Of a stretch of 64,000 nt of DNA, positions 54,647-64,000 are shown in pieces. The position numbers and the translations under genes are program-made. The DNA lies in the NCBI RefSeq assembly GCF_001957125.1, contig NZ_MPHJ01000001.1, positions 1 through 64,000 of the forward strand, in the 5' to 3' direction. The notes below the pieces were generated by a model, which was given only the letters and a program-made list of their open reading frames with translations, was not told where the DNA came from and did no database searches. Position 1 is the first letter of the stretch, and each line of letters opens with the position of its first letter. Source of the stretch: Shewanella sp. UCD-KL12 (GTDB taxonomy: Bacteria > Pseudomonadota > Gammaproteobacteria > Enterobacterales > Shewanellaceae).

Positions 54647-55036
54647 ATGCGTCTGTTACCTACGACTATTGCTGCCATTCTCGCAGCGTCGGCTTTTTCA
54701 CTGCCTGTACAAGCTAATTCGGATCAACTTGCTGCGAACATCTGTAACTATGTACAGACAGATGATAAAAACCGCTTACGTAAAAAATTAAAAGAGAACC
54801 GAGTTAAACTTCGTAATATCTATTCTGGTGTCACTTGCGGTGGTGATAGTTTACTTCGCACAGCAATGAAGAGCGGTTCAGATAAAGTCGGTACTTTTGT
54901 CGCTAAACGCCTATCTGTCGCCGATCTAAGTGCCTCAGAAGCAGATGGTAAGACAATTGTCGAGTGGGCCGATGGAAATGGCCATGGTGGAAGTGCTATA
55001 ACCTCTGCAATTAAAGAGCGTATTGCTGGCGGTTAA
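54647..55036 (+). CDS. DUF3718 secreted protein
   Basis: This 129-aa protein has a signal peptide (cleavage after VQA, residue 23). A small domain follows with two cysteines (NICNYVQTDDKNRLRKKLKE and GVTCGGDSLLR), matching DUF3718, a family common in Shewanella and relatives with unknown function. The domain is probably periplasmic with one disulfide. AAAGGAGTATCAG precedes the ATG. Monocistronic with its own terminator. Confidence 0.87.
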   Translation: MRLLPTTIAAILAASAFSLPVQANSDQLAANICNYVQTDDKNRLRKKLKENRVKLRNIYSGVTCGGDSLLRTAMKSGSDKVGTFVAKRLSVADLSASEADGKTIVEWADGNGHGGSAITSAIKERIAGG

Positions 55037-55059
55037 TAGGCTTATAAAATTGAGATAAT

Positions 55060-55089
55060 AAAAATGCCGGACATCTGTCCGGCATTTTT
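55060..55089 (+). terminator. Terminator of the DUF3718 gene
   Basis: AAAATGCCGGACA TC TGTCCGGCATTTT is a 13-bp stem followed by a T run. Confidence 0.92.
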
Positions 55090-55157
55090 GTTTTCAACTT
55101 TAAACTATCTTCTCTGAAGGTCGTTATTACTTGTGCATTTACAGAAAACTATTACAT

Positions 55158-55189
55158 AAAAAAGCCAGAGCGAATGCTCTGGCTTTTTT
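55158..55189. terminator. Terminator of the chemotaxis receptor gene
   Basis: AAAAAAGCCAGAGC GAAT GCTCTGGCTTTTTT works on both strands and lies 43 bases after the receptor stop. Confidence 0.9.
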
Positions 55190-55231
55190 AGAGAACGTGA
55201 GTTTTATCCTTATAGGAGTAGCCTATTCAGT

Positions 55232-57259
55232 TTAGACTCTAAACTCTTTAACAGATGCTTGTAGCTCTTCTGCAAGCTGGGCCACCTGATGACTTGATTG
55301 AGCCGTTTGATCTGCTCCCGTCGAGGTTTCCTCAGAAATTGCAGCGATGTGCTCTAACTTTTCAGAAACCTGCTGGCTGACAAGATTTTGCTCTTGGGCC
55401 GCATGAGCGATATGTGTGCCTGAGTCATGGGCTTTATGTACGGCTTCACTGATACTCTCTAGTGCTAAGTTAGCTTGCTCTGTTTTCTCAACACATGAGC
55501 TAGCTTGTGTTCTACCAAGCTCCATCACTGAAACGGCTTCCTTAGCCCCTTGCTGCAATACTTCAATCATCTGCTGGATCTCTTGTGTTGAGTCCTGTGT
55601 GCGAGATGCTAGGCTGCGTACTTCATCTGCAACGACTGCAAAGCCTCGGCCTTGCTCACCAGCTCTAGCAGCTTCAATGGCGGCATTAAGTGCGAGTAAG
55701 TTAGTCTGCTCAGCAATACCACGAATAACATCGAGAATAGAGCCTATAGAAGCACTGTCTGAGTGTAGTTTATTAATCACTACACCCGCTTTAGCTACTT
55801 CGTCCGCAAGTTGAAGAATTGTCTGCTTATTTTCATCAGCAATTGAACGCATATGCAGAGCTTCATCATCGGCTTGTTTAATTTGAATCAGCGCATCGTC
55901 TGCACTTGTAGTGACCTGTTCTGCACTCGAGCTTAACTCAGTCGTCGCCGTAGCAACCTGATCAACTTGGCTTTTCTGCTCTTGAATCCCGGCGGTTGTT
56001 TGAGCTGTAATTGCTGATGTCTCTTCTGCTGCAGCTGCTAGCTGATTAGAGCGGTCTAAAATCCCTTGAATAAGTTCTCTTAAACTATCAACGAGTCGGT
56101 TACAGTTACGAGAGAGCTCGGCAAACTCATCATGACCAGAGTCATCGAGTTTATGGGTTAGGTTACCGGACGCTAAGATATTGAGGGCGTTGTTGACCTT
56201 ATCGAGAGAGCGCTTCAGTGGGGTGATCACTGCGATACTGATAGCAATAGCAACCGCAATTGCAATAATGATAAGAATAAAGGTATTTACGCTGGCTGAA
56301 TCAATGTCATCGATAGCACTTTGACTTACCACTCGAGAGACTGCTTCAACTTTAGCGGTTAAGGCTTGCATGCTCTCATTGACATGCAGTGCATCCCTGT
56401 CGACCTGAGTTAACATGCTTGTGGCTGAAGTCATAAAGTTAAGCTGACGGCCTTTCATTGCTTGTAGAGAGCTACTTCCCTCTAGTAGTTTGAATACTTT
56501 GCTGGCTTCAAGGTTAATATCGTTCAATAGCCCTTCGTCAATAACACCATCCCAGTGGCGAGAAACGAATTCAAGTTTATTTCTAGCTTCACTTACAATG
56601 AAATCTAACTCTTTCGCGATAGTTTCTTGCTGTTGTTTACTCTCACTATTGACTAGGTCATAACTAGTGCTAACGATGCCGCTGAAGCTGTTATCAATAT
56701 TACCAGCTGTTGCAGCGATCTCTTGTTCTGTTGGATCTTCACTCATCTCAAGATCAATAAGATCCAATAGCAGAGATGCAGTATCATCCGCAGCTAACTC
56801 AAGATCCTCTAATTTTATCGATAACTTCTCTTGAGTAACTAGCGCATTCTCGCGGGTTTTGATCATCTTCTCGCCATTAGAGGAGAAAACTTGGTAGCTT
56901 TGGCGAAGATTTGAAACTGCTGTTGAGAACTCTGCTTGTTTCTGTGCACTAATTATCTGCGCGAGCTCAGTCAGCTCGCTACTGAACTCCTGATCAAGCT
57001 TAGTAAGCTGTGAGGTGATTTTAGGTAGTTCACTTGACTGACTAGTATGGTAAGCCAGTAAAACTTGTTTCTCCTGCAGAGAAACACCTTGTAGTAGATG
57101 GCTTGTAGACTCGAGCGCTGGGATGCTTAGTTCTTGTAATACTTGAGTACTGGTTTTGAGTTTACTATTGGTTAGTAGCGATGCTGCACCTAATGCAATC
57201 AATAATAAGGTGACAACGCTAAATCCGCCAATGACTCTCGTGGCGACATTCATCTTCAT
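55232..57259 (-). CDS. Methyl-accepting chemotaxis protein
   Basis: This 675-aa chemoreceptor has an N-terminal membrane helix (about 6-30), a large helical periplasmic sensor (about 31-325, HBM-like by length and helical character), a second helix (about 327-347: [19 protein letters not shown]), a HAMP ([16 protein letters not shown]) and a long cytoplasmic coiled coil. The signalling tip ([29 protein letters not shown]) is canonical. No C-terminal NWETF-type pentapeptide is visible. The ligand is unknown. GGAGTACCCT precedes the ATG. Single gene. Confidence 0.94.
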   Translation of the reverse strand: MKMNVATRVIGGFSVVTLLLIALGAASLLTNSKLKTSTQVLQELSIPALESTSHLLQGVSLQEKQVLLAYHTSQSSELPKITSQLTKLDQEFSSELTELAQIISAQKQAEFSTAVSNLRQSYQVFSSNGEKMIKTRENALVTQEKLSIKLEDLELAADDTASLLLDLIDLEMSEDPTEQEIAATAGNIDNSFSGIVSTSYDLVNSESKQQQETIAKELDFIVSEARNKLEFVSRHWDGVIDEGLLNDINLEASKVFKLLEGSSSLQAMKGRQLNFMTSATSMLTQVDRDALHVNESMQALTAKVEAVSRVVSQSAIDDIDSASVNTFILIIIAIAVAIAISIAVITPLKRSLDKVNNALNILASGNLTHKLDDSGHDEFAELSRNCNRLVDSLRELIQGILDRSNQLAAAAEETSAITAQTTAGIQEQKSQVDQVATATTELSSSAEQVTTSADDALIQIKQADDEALHMRSIADENKQTILQLADEVAKAGVVINKLHSDSASIGSILDVIRGIAEQTNLLALNAAIEAARAGEQGRGFAVVADEVRSLASRTQDSTQEIQQMIEVLQQGAKEAVSVMELGRTQASSCVEKTEQANLALESISEAVHKAHDSGTHIAHAAQEQNLVSQQVSEKLEHIAAISEETSTGADQTAQSSHQVAQLAEELQASVKEFRV

Positions 57260-57498
57260 AGGGTACTCCAGTTATTATTATATTTTCCCGTAAATGTTCA
57301 TCCATCTGTATTTTGATATATTTATCTCGTAGCCTACTTTCAATCAGCGCGTTTGAAGGGGGAGGTTACTAAATATATTTACAGTTATAAACTGGTTGAA
57401 CAACAACTCACCCTTATAAAAAAGGTCTTTATAATTCAGGGCTTGTCTGGCTGACTAGCGCTTTCATTTTTGTTATATCGGCCAAAACTCACGCTAGT

Positions 57499-58323
57499 TT
57501 AACTCTTTTTTAACTTATTTTGGGTAATTTTTTGGTCTGATTCCAAATGCCATAAGGTCATATGCTCCCCCCAGCAGCAGCCTGTATCGAGCGCATGCAT
57601 GTTTGCGACCGGCACCTCACCCATAACTGCTGCCCAGTGTCCGAACACTAAGGTATGGCTAGCAGCAATCTGGTTTTCAACTTCAAACCAAGGAGTAAGT
57701 GCTTTATTATCGCAATCTTTCGGTGCCAGTTTACAGTCAAAGTCGAGACTCATATCAGGATGTAGGTATCGCATGCGGGTTAATGCATTAATGCAAAATA
57801 TTTTCCGTTCTAGTTCTGATAAAGCGTTATTCCACTTGTTTGAGCCGTTAGTATACATATGAGCGATTAATGATGAGATATAATCAGGCGCACTAAGGGA
57901 TTGATTGACTAGGCGTGCTTCAGTTCGCAGTTGGCTAAGATCCCAGTTTGGTGGAATACCCGCGTGGCTCATTATTATATTGTGTTCAGGTAGCTCTTGA
58001 ATGAGTGGCTGTACCCTAAGCCAGTCTGTGAGTACGGATAGATCTGGTGCTTCTAACAATTGAGCTAACTGATCTTTTGGGTTCGCCCGTTTGATTTTCT
58101 TTGAAACAGCGAGAAGATGTAGATCGTGATTGCCTAATGCGACTCTCGCAGAGCCATCAAGGTTTTTAAGATACCTAAGCGTGGGCAAGGAGCCCGGCCC
58201 TCTGGCGACTAAGTCACCTACCGCCCAAAGCATATCCGTTGAAGGGTTAAAGGCCACTTTGTTGAGGAGCAGTTGCAGCTCTTCGAAGCAGCCCTGAATA
58301 TCCCCTACAAAATAATTTGCCAT
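57499..58323 (-). CDS. apaH: Diadenosine tetraphosphatase
   Basis: ApaH cleaves Ap4A symmetrically and removes Np4-type caps from RNA. The 274-aa protein has the metallophosphatase motifs YFVGDIQGCFEEL (D, H-less first motif as in the family), WAVGDLVARGPGS and VALGNHDLH, then HAGIPPNW. It is the last gene of the leftward lptD cluster, 18 bases after apaG. The SD is weak. Confidence 0.95.
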   Translation of the reverse strand: MANYFVGDIQGCFEELQLLLNKVAFNPSTDMLWAVGDLVARGPGSLPTLRYLKNLDGSARVALGNHDLHLLAVSKKIKRANPKDQLAQLLEAPDLSVLTDWLRVQPLIQELPEHNIIMSHAGIPPNWDLSQLRTEARLVNQSLSAPDYISSLIAHMYTNGSNKWNNALSELERKIFCINALTRMRYLHPDMSLDFDCKLAPKDCDNKALTPWFEVENQIAASHTLVFGHWAAVMGEVPVANMHALDTGCCWGEHMTLWHLESDQKITQNKLKKS

Positions 58324-58341
58324 TTGCTACTAGCCTTAAAT

Positions 58342-58722
58342 TTAATGAAGTAAACCTGGAACAGCGAGTCTGAATGGGGCTATAAATGCCTTAAACTGCT
58401 GGCCTTCTTCGGTCACCATATTATAGAAACCTTGCATTACACCTACTGGCGTTTCCAGTACCGTACCACTGGTATATTGATATGCTGTATCAGGATCTAT
58501 GGTCGGTGTTTCACCTACTACGCCTGCACCTTGGACTTCGCTTTTGTGGTTGTTGGAGTCGGTAATGCACCAGCTACGGCTTTTAAGTGTGACTGGATCA
58601 AGGCCTAAGTTTATGATTGTTATCGTATAGCGAAAAAGATATCGATCTTCATCTGGGGATGATTGCTCCTCGATATACTCAGTTTTAACTTCAATTTTGA
58701 TTGTCGATTCAAGCTCTGACAT
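58342..58722 (-). CDS. apaG: ApaG protein
   Basis: This 126-aa beta-sandwich protein of the ApaG/polymerase-delta-interacting family shows YLFRYTITIINLGLDPVTLK, SRSWCITDSN, VQGAGVVGETPTIDPDTAYQ and GVMQGFYNM. Its function is unclear; in E. coli it is linked to the neighbouring apaH. AAGGTAAGCA precedes the ATG. It lies 102 bases after rsmA, in the standard order. Confidence 0.96.
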   Translation of the reverse strand: MSELESTIKIEVKTEYIEEQSSPDEDRYLFRYTITIINLGLDPVTLKSRSWCITDSNNHKSEVQGAGVVGETPTIDPDTAYQYTSGTVLETPVGVMQGFYNMVTEEGQQFKAFIAPFRLAVPGLLH

Positions 58723-58823
58723 TGCTTACCTTTTGACATAAGAAAGGAGGGCAAGCCCTCCATTATTTAAGCGCTCTTAATGCGAAAGCTATTATGAGCG
58801 AGTCAATGCATAGATATTGCTAA

Positions 58824-59642
58824 CTATATAGGATCTTTGGCTTTTTTTTCAATGACTAAGTTAGCCATTGAAACATATTGCTCGACTGTGATCTGCTCAG
58901 GTCTGAGGGATGAGTCTATGTTGAGTTGTTCAAACTCTTCATCGGTGATCATCTGTTTTAAATTATTACGCAGCGTTTTACGGCGCATATTAAAAGCAGT
59001 CGTGGTTAAATGTCTTAAAAGGTCAACGTCCTTACACGGCCAAGGTTTAGTCTTATATGGCACTAAGCGTACTACTGCAGAGTCGACTTTCGGGGCAGGG
59101 GTAAAGCATCCTGGTGGCACTTCTAGGACTGGTAACACCTGGCAATGGTACTGAGCCATGACAGTCAAACGGCCATATGCTTTAGTGCCAGGAGAAGCCG
59201 ATAATCTTAACACAACCTCTTTTTGCAACATAAAGTGCATATTGGTTATCTGCTCTGCGAACTCGAACAGATGGAACATCAATGGGGTTGAGATGTTATA
59301 GGGTAGATTACCGAAAACCTTCAGCTCTTTGCCCGCTTCAATTAACTGACTGAAATCAAACTTAAGCGCATCACCTTGATGGATCTCAAGCTTATCTTTC
59401 AAGGTAGGGTGCTTCTGCAGGCGCTCAACAAGATCTTTATCGAGCTCAACCACTTTCAGTTTATCAATACTAGTAGCAACTGGTTCGGTTAAGGCGCCTA
59501 AGCCTGGACCAATCTCAACCATAACGTGCTCATTATCAGGTGCAATCGCACCAACAATACGATTGATTACGTTATTATCGGTTAGAAAGTTTTGTCCAAA
59601 ACGCTTTCTGGCTGTGTGGCCTAAATGTACTTTATTACTCAT
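58824..59642 (-). CDS. rsmA: 16S rRNA dimethyladenosine transferase
   Basis: RsmA (KsgA) dimethylates two adjacent adenines near the 3' end of 16S rRNA. The 272-aa protein has the SAM-binding [15 protein letters not shown], the acidic [15 protein letters not shown] and the catalytic [13 protein letters not shown]. The C-terminal helical domain is complete. It starts 11 bases after the pdxA stop, with a weak SD, so translational coupling is likely. Loss of function gives kasugamycin resistance in relatives. Confidence 0.97.
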   Translation of the reverse strand: MSNKVHLGHTARKRFGQNFLTDNNVINRIVGAIAPDNEHVMVEIGPGLGALTEPVATSIDKLKVVELDKDLVERLQKHPTLKDKLEIHQGDALKFDFSQLIEAGKELKVFGNLPYNISTPLMFHLFEFAEQITNMHFMLQKEVVLRLSASPGTKAYGRLTVMAQYHCQVLPVLEVPPGCFTPAPKVDSAVVRLVPYKTKPWPCKDVDLLRHLTTTAFNMRRKTLRNNLKQMITDEEFEQLNIDSSLRPEQITVEQYVSMANLVIEKKAKDPI

Positions 59643-59653
59643 TTGCGATTAAA

Positions 59654-60640
59654 TTATCCAGCTTTTGCTGCCAAATCTATGGCTTTATTTAGTGCACAGA
59701 CAAAGCTTCCTATGTCTGCTTTACCTGTGCCTGCTAGATCAAGAGCGGTGCCATGATCGACAGAGGTACGAATATAGGGGAGTCCTAAGGTAATATTTAC
59801 CGAACTACCAAACCCTTGTGATTTTAAAACAGGTAGACCCTGATCGTGATACATGGCCAATACTACATCGGCATCTTCTAAGTATTTACTCTGGAAGATA
59901 GTATCAGCTGGCAGCGGACCTACAAGACTCATTCCTTCTGCACGTAACTCTTCAAGTGCGGGAATGATAGTATCAAGCTCTTCACGGCCTAAGTGTCCAT
60001 CCTCACCTGCGTGTGGGTTGAGTCCACATACATATATTTTAGGTTGCTTGATGGCAAACTTGTTGACTAAATCTGTGTGTAAGATTTTGACGATTTGGTG
60101 AAGGCGGTCGCGAGTGATCGCTTTTGACACATAGGCCAGCGGGATATGTGTGGTAACAAGCGCCACATGTAAGCCAGGTGCTGAAAGCATCATGACGACA
60201 TCTTGACAATTTGCTTGATTAGCAAAAAACTCAGTATGGCCACTGAAAGGGATACCTGATTGGTTAATAATTCCCTTGTGTACAGGCCCAGTTACAACGG
60301 CATCAAACTCGCCATTCATATTCTTCTCACCGGCATAGCGTAACGTTTCAACTACGTAGGCACTATTTTGCTCATTGAGCTTGCCACATGTGCTTTCTGC
60401 GGCTAGTGGGAAGGGGGCTATTGTAAGCGTGCCTTGCTCTTGAGCTTTGGGTTCTTGGCTAGGCTGGTATGGTTTCAGCTGTAGCGGCAATCCCAGTTTT
60501 TTTGCTCTAGAGATCAACAGATCGGGATCAGCACAAACAACTAGCTCAGCAGGCCAAGCCTGCTGAGCTAGTTGAATAACTAAATCTGGACCAACTCCTG
60601 CGGGTTCACCCGCAGTAATGGCAATACGTTTAGTCGTCAA
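59654..60640 (-). CDS. pdxA: 4-hydroxythreonine-4-phosphate dehydrogenase
   Basis: PdxA acts in pyridoxal phosphate synthesis. The 328-aa protein reads [14 protein letters not shown], then [21 protein letters not shown] and [17 protein letters not shown] with the metal-binding histidines, and [12 protein letters not shown]. The start is a TTG at 60640, chosen because GAGG lies nine bases upstream and no ATG is available. It begins 5 bases after the surA stop, and its SD lies inside the surA coding sequence. Confidence 0.96.
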   Translation of the reverse strand: MTTKRIAITAGEPAGVGPDLVIQLAQQAWPAELVVCADPDLLISRAKKLGLPLQLKPYQPSQEPKAQEQGTLTIAPFPLAAESTCGKLNEQNSAYVVETLRYAGEKNMNGEFDAVVTGPVHKGIINQSGIPFSGHTEFFANQANCQDVVMMLSAPGLHVALVTTHIPLAYVSKAITRDRLHQIVKILHTDLVNKFAIKQPKIYVCGLNPHAGEDGHLGREELDTIIPALEELRAEGMSLVGPLPADTIFQSKYLEDADVVLAMYHDQGLPVLKSQGFGSSVNITLGLPYIRTSVDHGTALDLAGTGKADIGSFVCALNKAIDLAAKAG

Positions 60641-60645
60641 TATGA

Positions 60646-61950
60646 TTAACCTCTATTAAAATCAGCATCGAAAACTTCGATATAAGCTTCCGCTCTCATC
60701 TCATCTAACCAGTTCTGTAACTCTTCGTTAAACTTACGACGGAAGATAAGCTGATGTGCTTTATTGGTATTGAATTGATCAGTTGCATCTGTTTTTCGAC
60801 GCTCCTCTAGCTGAACGATGTGCCAGCCATGGCTTGAGCGAAACGGCTCACTGATCTCATTAATTTCTAACTCATTTAAGGTTTGTGAAAATGCAGGTAC
60901 ATAAACAGAAGGATCTGCCCAACCTAACTCACCACCTTTAGCCCCAGAACCTGGATCTTCTGAGTATTGACGAGCAAGCGCTGCAAAGTCAGCATCACCA
61001 GCTCGGATTTGGGTTACAAAGTTATCAAGCATTGCCTTAGCTCTCTCCTCTGAAAGGATCGGCGAAGGCTTAACTAAGATATGACGAGAGCGAACTTCAT
61101 CGACTTCTTTTGTTTGTAGACCGCGGGCATCCATGACCTTAATGATATGGAAACCAGCTCCACTTCTGATTGGGCCGATAACATCACCAGATTTTGCATC
61201 AGAAAGTACTTCTGCAAACAAAGTCGGCATCTCGTTAACATTCATATAGTCCCAAATACCACCTTCAAGGGCCTTAGGGCCTGCTGATGCAGCAATGGCT
61301 GTACGTCTAAAGTCTGCACCATCATTAATGCGCTTTAATACGGTGTTGGCACGTTCACTCGATTTTGCTAACTGTTCACTATTTGGGTTATTTGGGATCT
61401 CAATAAGAATGTGACCAATTTGAAATTCAATCTGCTTAAGGCCTTGTTCTTCAATCATAGCGACCAGGTTATTAATCTCTTGCGGAGATACCTGAATACG
61501 GCGCTGAACTTGAATACGCTGAATTTCACCTAAAGTGATCTCTTCGCGAAGCTGTTCACGGTACTGACTCCAGCTCATCCCCTCTGCGCTGATTTTCTGC
61601 TTCATCTGCTCAGTGGTCATCTTCTGTTCTTTGGCTATATTGCCAATCGTCTGATCTAGCTGGAGATCACCAATGTGCAAACCAATTCGGTCTGCCATCT
61701 GCATCTGTAGCCGTGTCATAATCAAACGCTCAATGACCTGGGTTCTTAGGGCTTGATCAGAAGGCAGTGACTGACCTGCGGCGGTTGCATTTGATTTAAC
61801 TGTTTTTAGCATATTGGTGATTTCACTCTCCAATACGATACCTTCATTGATCTGAACTGATACCCGGTCTAGAGGCTCGTTAGCTGCTTGAACCGTATGG
61901 CTTAAAGCCAAGGTTAAAAAGGCAAAAATTAACTGTTTACAGGGTTTCAT
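60646..61950 (-). CDS. surA: Periplasmic chaperone SurA
   Basis: SurA escorts unfolded outer-membrane proteins to the BAM complex. The 434-aa protein starts at the ATG at 61950 (AAGGA nine bases upstream), placing the signal peptide [19 protein letters not shown] at the N terminus. The chaperone domain (about 25-165) is followed by two parvulin domains, [14 protein letters not shown] and [15 protein letters not shown] onward. It sits between lptD, one of its clients, and pdxA. Confidence 0.96.
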   Translation of the reverse strand: MKPCKQLIFAFLTLALSHTVQAANEPLDRVSVQINEGIVLESEITNMLKTVKSNATAAGQSLPSDQALRTQVIERLIMTRLQMQMADRIGLHIGDLQLDQTIGNIAKEQKMTTEQMKQKISAEGMSWSQYREQLREEITLGEIQRIQVQRRIQVSPQEINNLVAMIEEQGLKQIEFQIGHILIEIPNNPNSEQLAKSSERANTVLKRINDGADFRRTAIAASAGPKALEGGIWDYMNVNEMPTLFAEVLSDAKSGDVIGPIRSGAGFHIIKVMDARGLQTKEVDEVRSRHILVKPSPILSEERAKAMLDNFVTQIRAGDADFAALARQYSEDPGSGAKGGELGWADPSVYVPAFSQTLNELEINEISEPFRSSHGWHIVQLEERRKTDATDQFNTNKAHQLIFRRKFNEELQNWLDEMRAEAYIEVFDADFNRG

Positions 61951-62074
61951 CCACAAAAATCCTTGGCATATGTATGTCAGTTGTGGCACTACAACTGATG
62001 TCTCTAATATCGATTACCATGATTGGACTATAAGACCGGCTCATGGTTCAAAGCAAACAAACATATTTGCTTAA

Positions 62075-64000
62075 CTAGTTCTTAAGGTAAAGCGGTTTTC
62101 TATAATTAAATAATCCATCATTGAGCATATCGGATACGCCCAGAGGACCTGAACCACCTAATCCTTTAATGACGAAGTTTAAGTAAACTCCGCTTTCGAA
62201 CAACTCTCTATTATCCAGTGTTGGATTGTAGTCGTCATCATAATTGGTTTTGATGCGGTAGTGATAGCTTAAACGTAAAGCCCAGCAACATGACTCATAT
62301 TGGAAACCTGCGTAAGTTTCAACACTACGGCTTTCATTAAGATCATAATACCAGTTTCCGACGAGATATAAGCTGTCATTAATTGGCCATGCCCCGCGCA
62401 TACCCGTTTGGGAAATGTTTACAGACTCATTGGTATTAGTATTGAGTAGGTCGGGGACGTAACGATAACTAAACTGAAGCAGTTTATTAGCACCAGGTCT
62501 AAAGTCGAGTGTTACTTCACTCTTTTTATTTTCACTTTGCTTAGTATCATACTGAATTGAACCACTCATGTACCAGTCTTTATATAGCTGAGCATTTAAC
62601 TCGGCAGCTAACACTGAGTTTGAGGTGTTCTCTTGAGTAAAGGTCTGCTCAGGCATACTTGGATCTGAGATACCAACACGACTATCGTTGAAATAGAAGA
62701 TTTGACCCAAGCTAAACTTTAATTTTTCAACGTTATGATCGTCAAATAAACGGGTCGTTAAACCTAATGTCATCTGGTTGGCATCTGCAATTCTATCTAA
62801 ACCTGAAAAGCGTCTTTCCCTGAACAGACCATAGTAATCTTCTTGGAGTTGAGCGGTATCGTAAATGCCAATATTAGATTGATCTTCATATCCCACATAC
62901 AGGTATTGAAACTGTGGCTCTAACGTTTGGCGATAGTTCTCAGTATACCGTTCAAAATTTATCTGACCATGTAGCCTAACCTGTGGCAGCGTTCTATTGA
63001 CCTGACTGTCGAGATGCTCATTCCCCACATAACCTTGGTCATCTTGCCAATAATTAGTTTGGAGTAATTTTACTTCACTCGTAAATGAGCCCGCTGGTCC
63101 ATGGATAGGGTAGGAGATGCTTGGCTCAAGGTGAACACGAGTGGCGGTTGAAAACTCATTCTCTTGATGTCTGAAGTTGGTGACTTCACTCATCAGATCG
63201 AAATCAATACCATTCCATAGGTTAGGCGCGCGGTAGTTTAAATTTAACTGCGGCATGACCTGGTAAGGTTTTTCATCTTCACCCAGTACTTTTATATCTT
63301 GAACTCTGGCACTGAAATCCCAATTGCTTTCAAAGTAGCTAATTTCTCCAACTCGTGAAAGTTGGTTATCTGTTGCTCTCAGTACGTCAGAGTCTAAGTC
63401 ATTAAAGTAGTTGTTATCAGATACATCTGTATAGTTAGCCAATACGCGCCAATTTTCATTTATCGCGCCTTGATGCTCCCAGTGATATAGGTAACGGTTA
63501 GGGCTTTTATCTAACATGTTGTCATCAGCAAGATACTCAACATTGAGTTGTCCCTGCTGTGATTCCCCTGCAAGGTATCTAAAGTCAGTCTTAAGGAACA
63601 TTCCTCTTGCTGACATATAATGGGGGGTAAATGTTAAGTCATATTCTGGTGCGATATTCCAGTAATAGGGCGTAGCGACTTCAACACCATTGGTGGTACT
63701 GGTACTAAATGTGGGGAACAAGAAACCTGACTTACGTTTATCTGAAACAGGTATTGTCATGTAGGGAATATAGAAAACGGGTATATCACCAATCTTCAAT
63801 TTGGCATTCCATAACTCTCCCCACTCCTCTTTGCTATCAATTTTGATCTTTTCAGCTTCGAGTAACCATGAGTTATCACCTGGCGGGCAAGTGGTAAAAT
63901 TGGTCTTGGTCAGGTGCAGATTATTGTCAGGTGTTATCTCTAACTTTTCTGCATCACCGTGGATCTGTTGGCCATGTAGCCAATATTGCGCACCTGACAG
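62075..64000 (-). CDS. lptD: LPS-assembly protein LptD, C-terminal part
   Basis: LptD forms the outer-membrane gate that inserts lipopolysaccharide. About 642 codons of the 3' end are visible and the frame stays open to the window edge. The residues nearest the edge (SGAQYWLHGQQIHGDAEKLE, TTCPPGDNSW) belong to the N-terminal jellyroll end and its conserved Cys. The barrel follows (YFESNWDF, YVGYEDQ, CCWALRLSYHYR with the paired cysteines of the structural disulfide). The stop is 124 bases before the surA start codon. Standard first gene of the cluster. Confidence 0.96.
   Translation of the reverse strand: MSGAQYWLHGQQIHGDAEKLEITPDNNLHLTKTNFTTCPPGDNSWLLEAEKIKIDSKEEWGELWNAKLKIGDIPVFYIPYMTIPVSDKRKSGFLFPTFSTSTTNGVEVATPYYWNIAPEYDLTFTPHYMSARGMFLKTDFRYLAGESQQGQLNVEYLADDNMLDKSPNRYLYHWEHQGAINENWRVLANYTDVSDNNYFNDLDSDVLRATDNQLSRVGEISYFESNWDFSARVQDIKVLGEDEKPYQVMPQLNLNYRAPNLWNGIDFDLMSEVTNFRHQENEFSTATRVHLEPSISYPIHGPAGSFTSEVKLLQTNYWQDDQGYVGNEHLDSQVNRTLPQVRLHGQINFERYTENYRQTLEPQFQYLYVGYEDQSNIGIYDTAQLQEDYYGLFRERRFSGLDRIADANQMTLGLTTRLFDDHNVEKLKFSLGQIFYFNDSRVGISDPSMPEQTFTQENTSNSVLAAELNAQLYKDWYMSGSIQYDTKQSENKKSEVTLDFRPGANKLLQFSYRYVPDLLNTNTNESVNISQTGMRGAWPINDSLYLVGNWYYDLNESRSVETYAGFQYESCCWALRLSYHYRIKTNYDDDYNPTLDNRELFESGVYLNFVIKGLGGSGPLGVSDMLNDGLFNYRKPLYLKN

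Overview
The window is a chromosomal segment of a marine gammaproteobacterium, most likely a Shewanella. I infer this from protein-level resemblance and content: an NrfA nitrite reductase beside NarQ/NarP, an Fbp-type iron transporter beside a DyP peroxidase, LpoB with a COG3014 lipoprotein, DUF3718, DUF5610 and DUF4785-type proteins, and the gene order lptD-surA-pdxA-rsmA-apaG-apaH. No similarity search was possible, so the genus is an inference. No tRNA, rRNA, prophage or CRISPR array was seen.

Layout. 1-5.4 kb is an accessory and decaying stretch: a REP-associated (Y1) transposase cut by the window edge, a fragment of a DUF1214-type gene, a LysR regulator facing a secreted metallo-beta-lactamase-fold hydrolase, a frameshifted BamE-like lipoprotein, two small orphan envelope proteins, a hairpin-ended repeat, and 22 perfect copies of a 7-bp unit just downstream of rpiA. 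5.4-12 kb holds rpiA, a DUF808 membrane protein, a cyclophilin lipoprotein, a CBS protein, a Tat-exported PhoD-like phosphatase and a purine phosphoribosyltransferase behind a leader that can fold as a three-way junction. 12-22 kb is an envelope block: an M1-family lipoprotein that has lost its zinc site, lpoB, a COG3014 lipoprotein, a second-type deformylase, slyX, a WD40 lipoprotein, fkpA, a PAP2-phosphatase/beta-barrel fusion and a YacL-like protein. 22-26 kb is nitrate/nitrite sensing and respiration: narP, narQ and nrfA, with a perfect 7-2-7 NarP-type site upstream of nrfA.

26-34 kb contains an isochorismatase-family hydrolase whose promoter and first codons are present as three tandem copies, glnK-amtB, a small secreted protein, a transglutaminase-like/TPR lipoprotein, an IS200/IS605-like hairpin-ended relic, and a two-gene unit of a secreted alpha/beta hydrolase with a DUF4785-like lipoprotein. 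34-46.5 kb has aroG, an unannotated 58-aa gene, an Atm1-type ABC exporter, a histidine phosphatase, a DUF5610 protein, a ferredoxin-NADP reductase, a GST-like protein, and the Fur-box-controlled fbpABC iron uptake operon with a DyP peroxidase downstream. A complete miniature inverted-repeat element follows at 46.6-46.8 kb and abuts a cupin gene.

46.8-64 kb is mostly housekeeping: argR and mdh (divergent, with an ARG box between), ispB, rplU-rpmA, obgE, a split ThrE-type exporter (yjjP-yjjB), folA, a DUF3718 protein, a chemotaxis receptor, and the apaH-apaG-rsmA-pdxA-surA-lptD cluster read leftward, with lptD running off the right edge. Intrinsic terminators separate most units, and many lie between converging genes and serve both strands.
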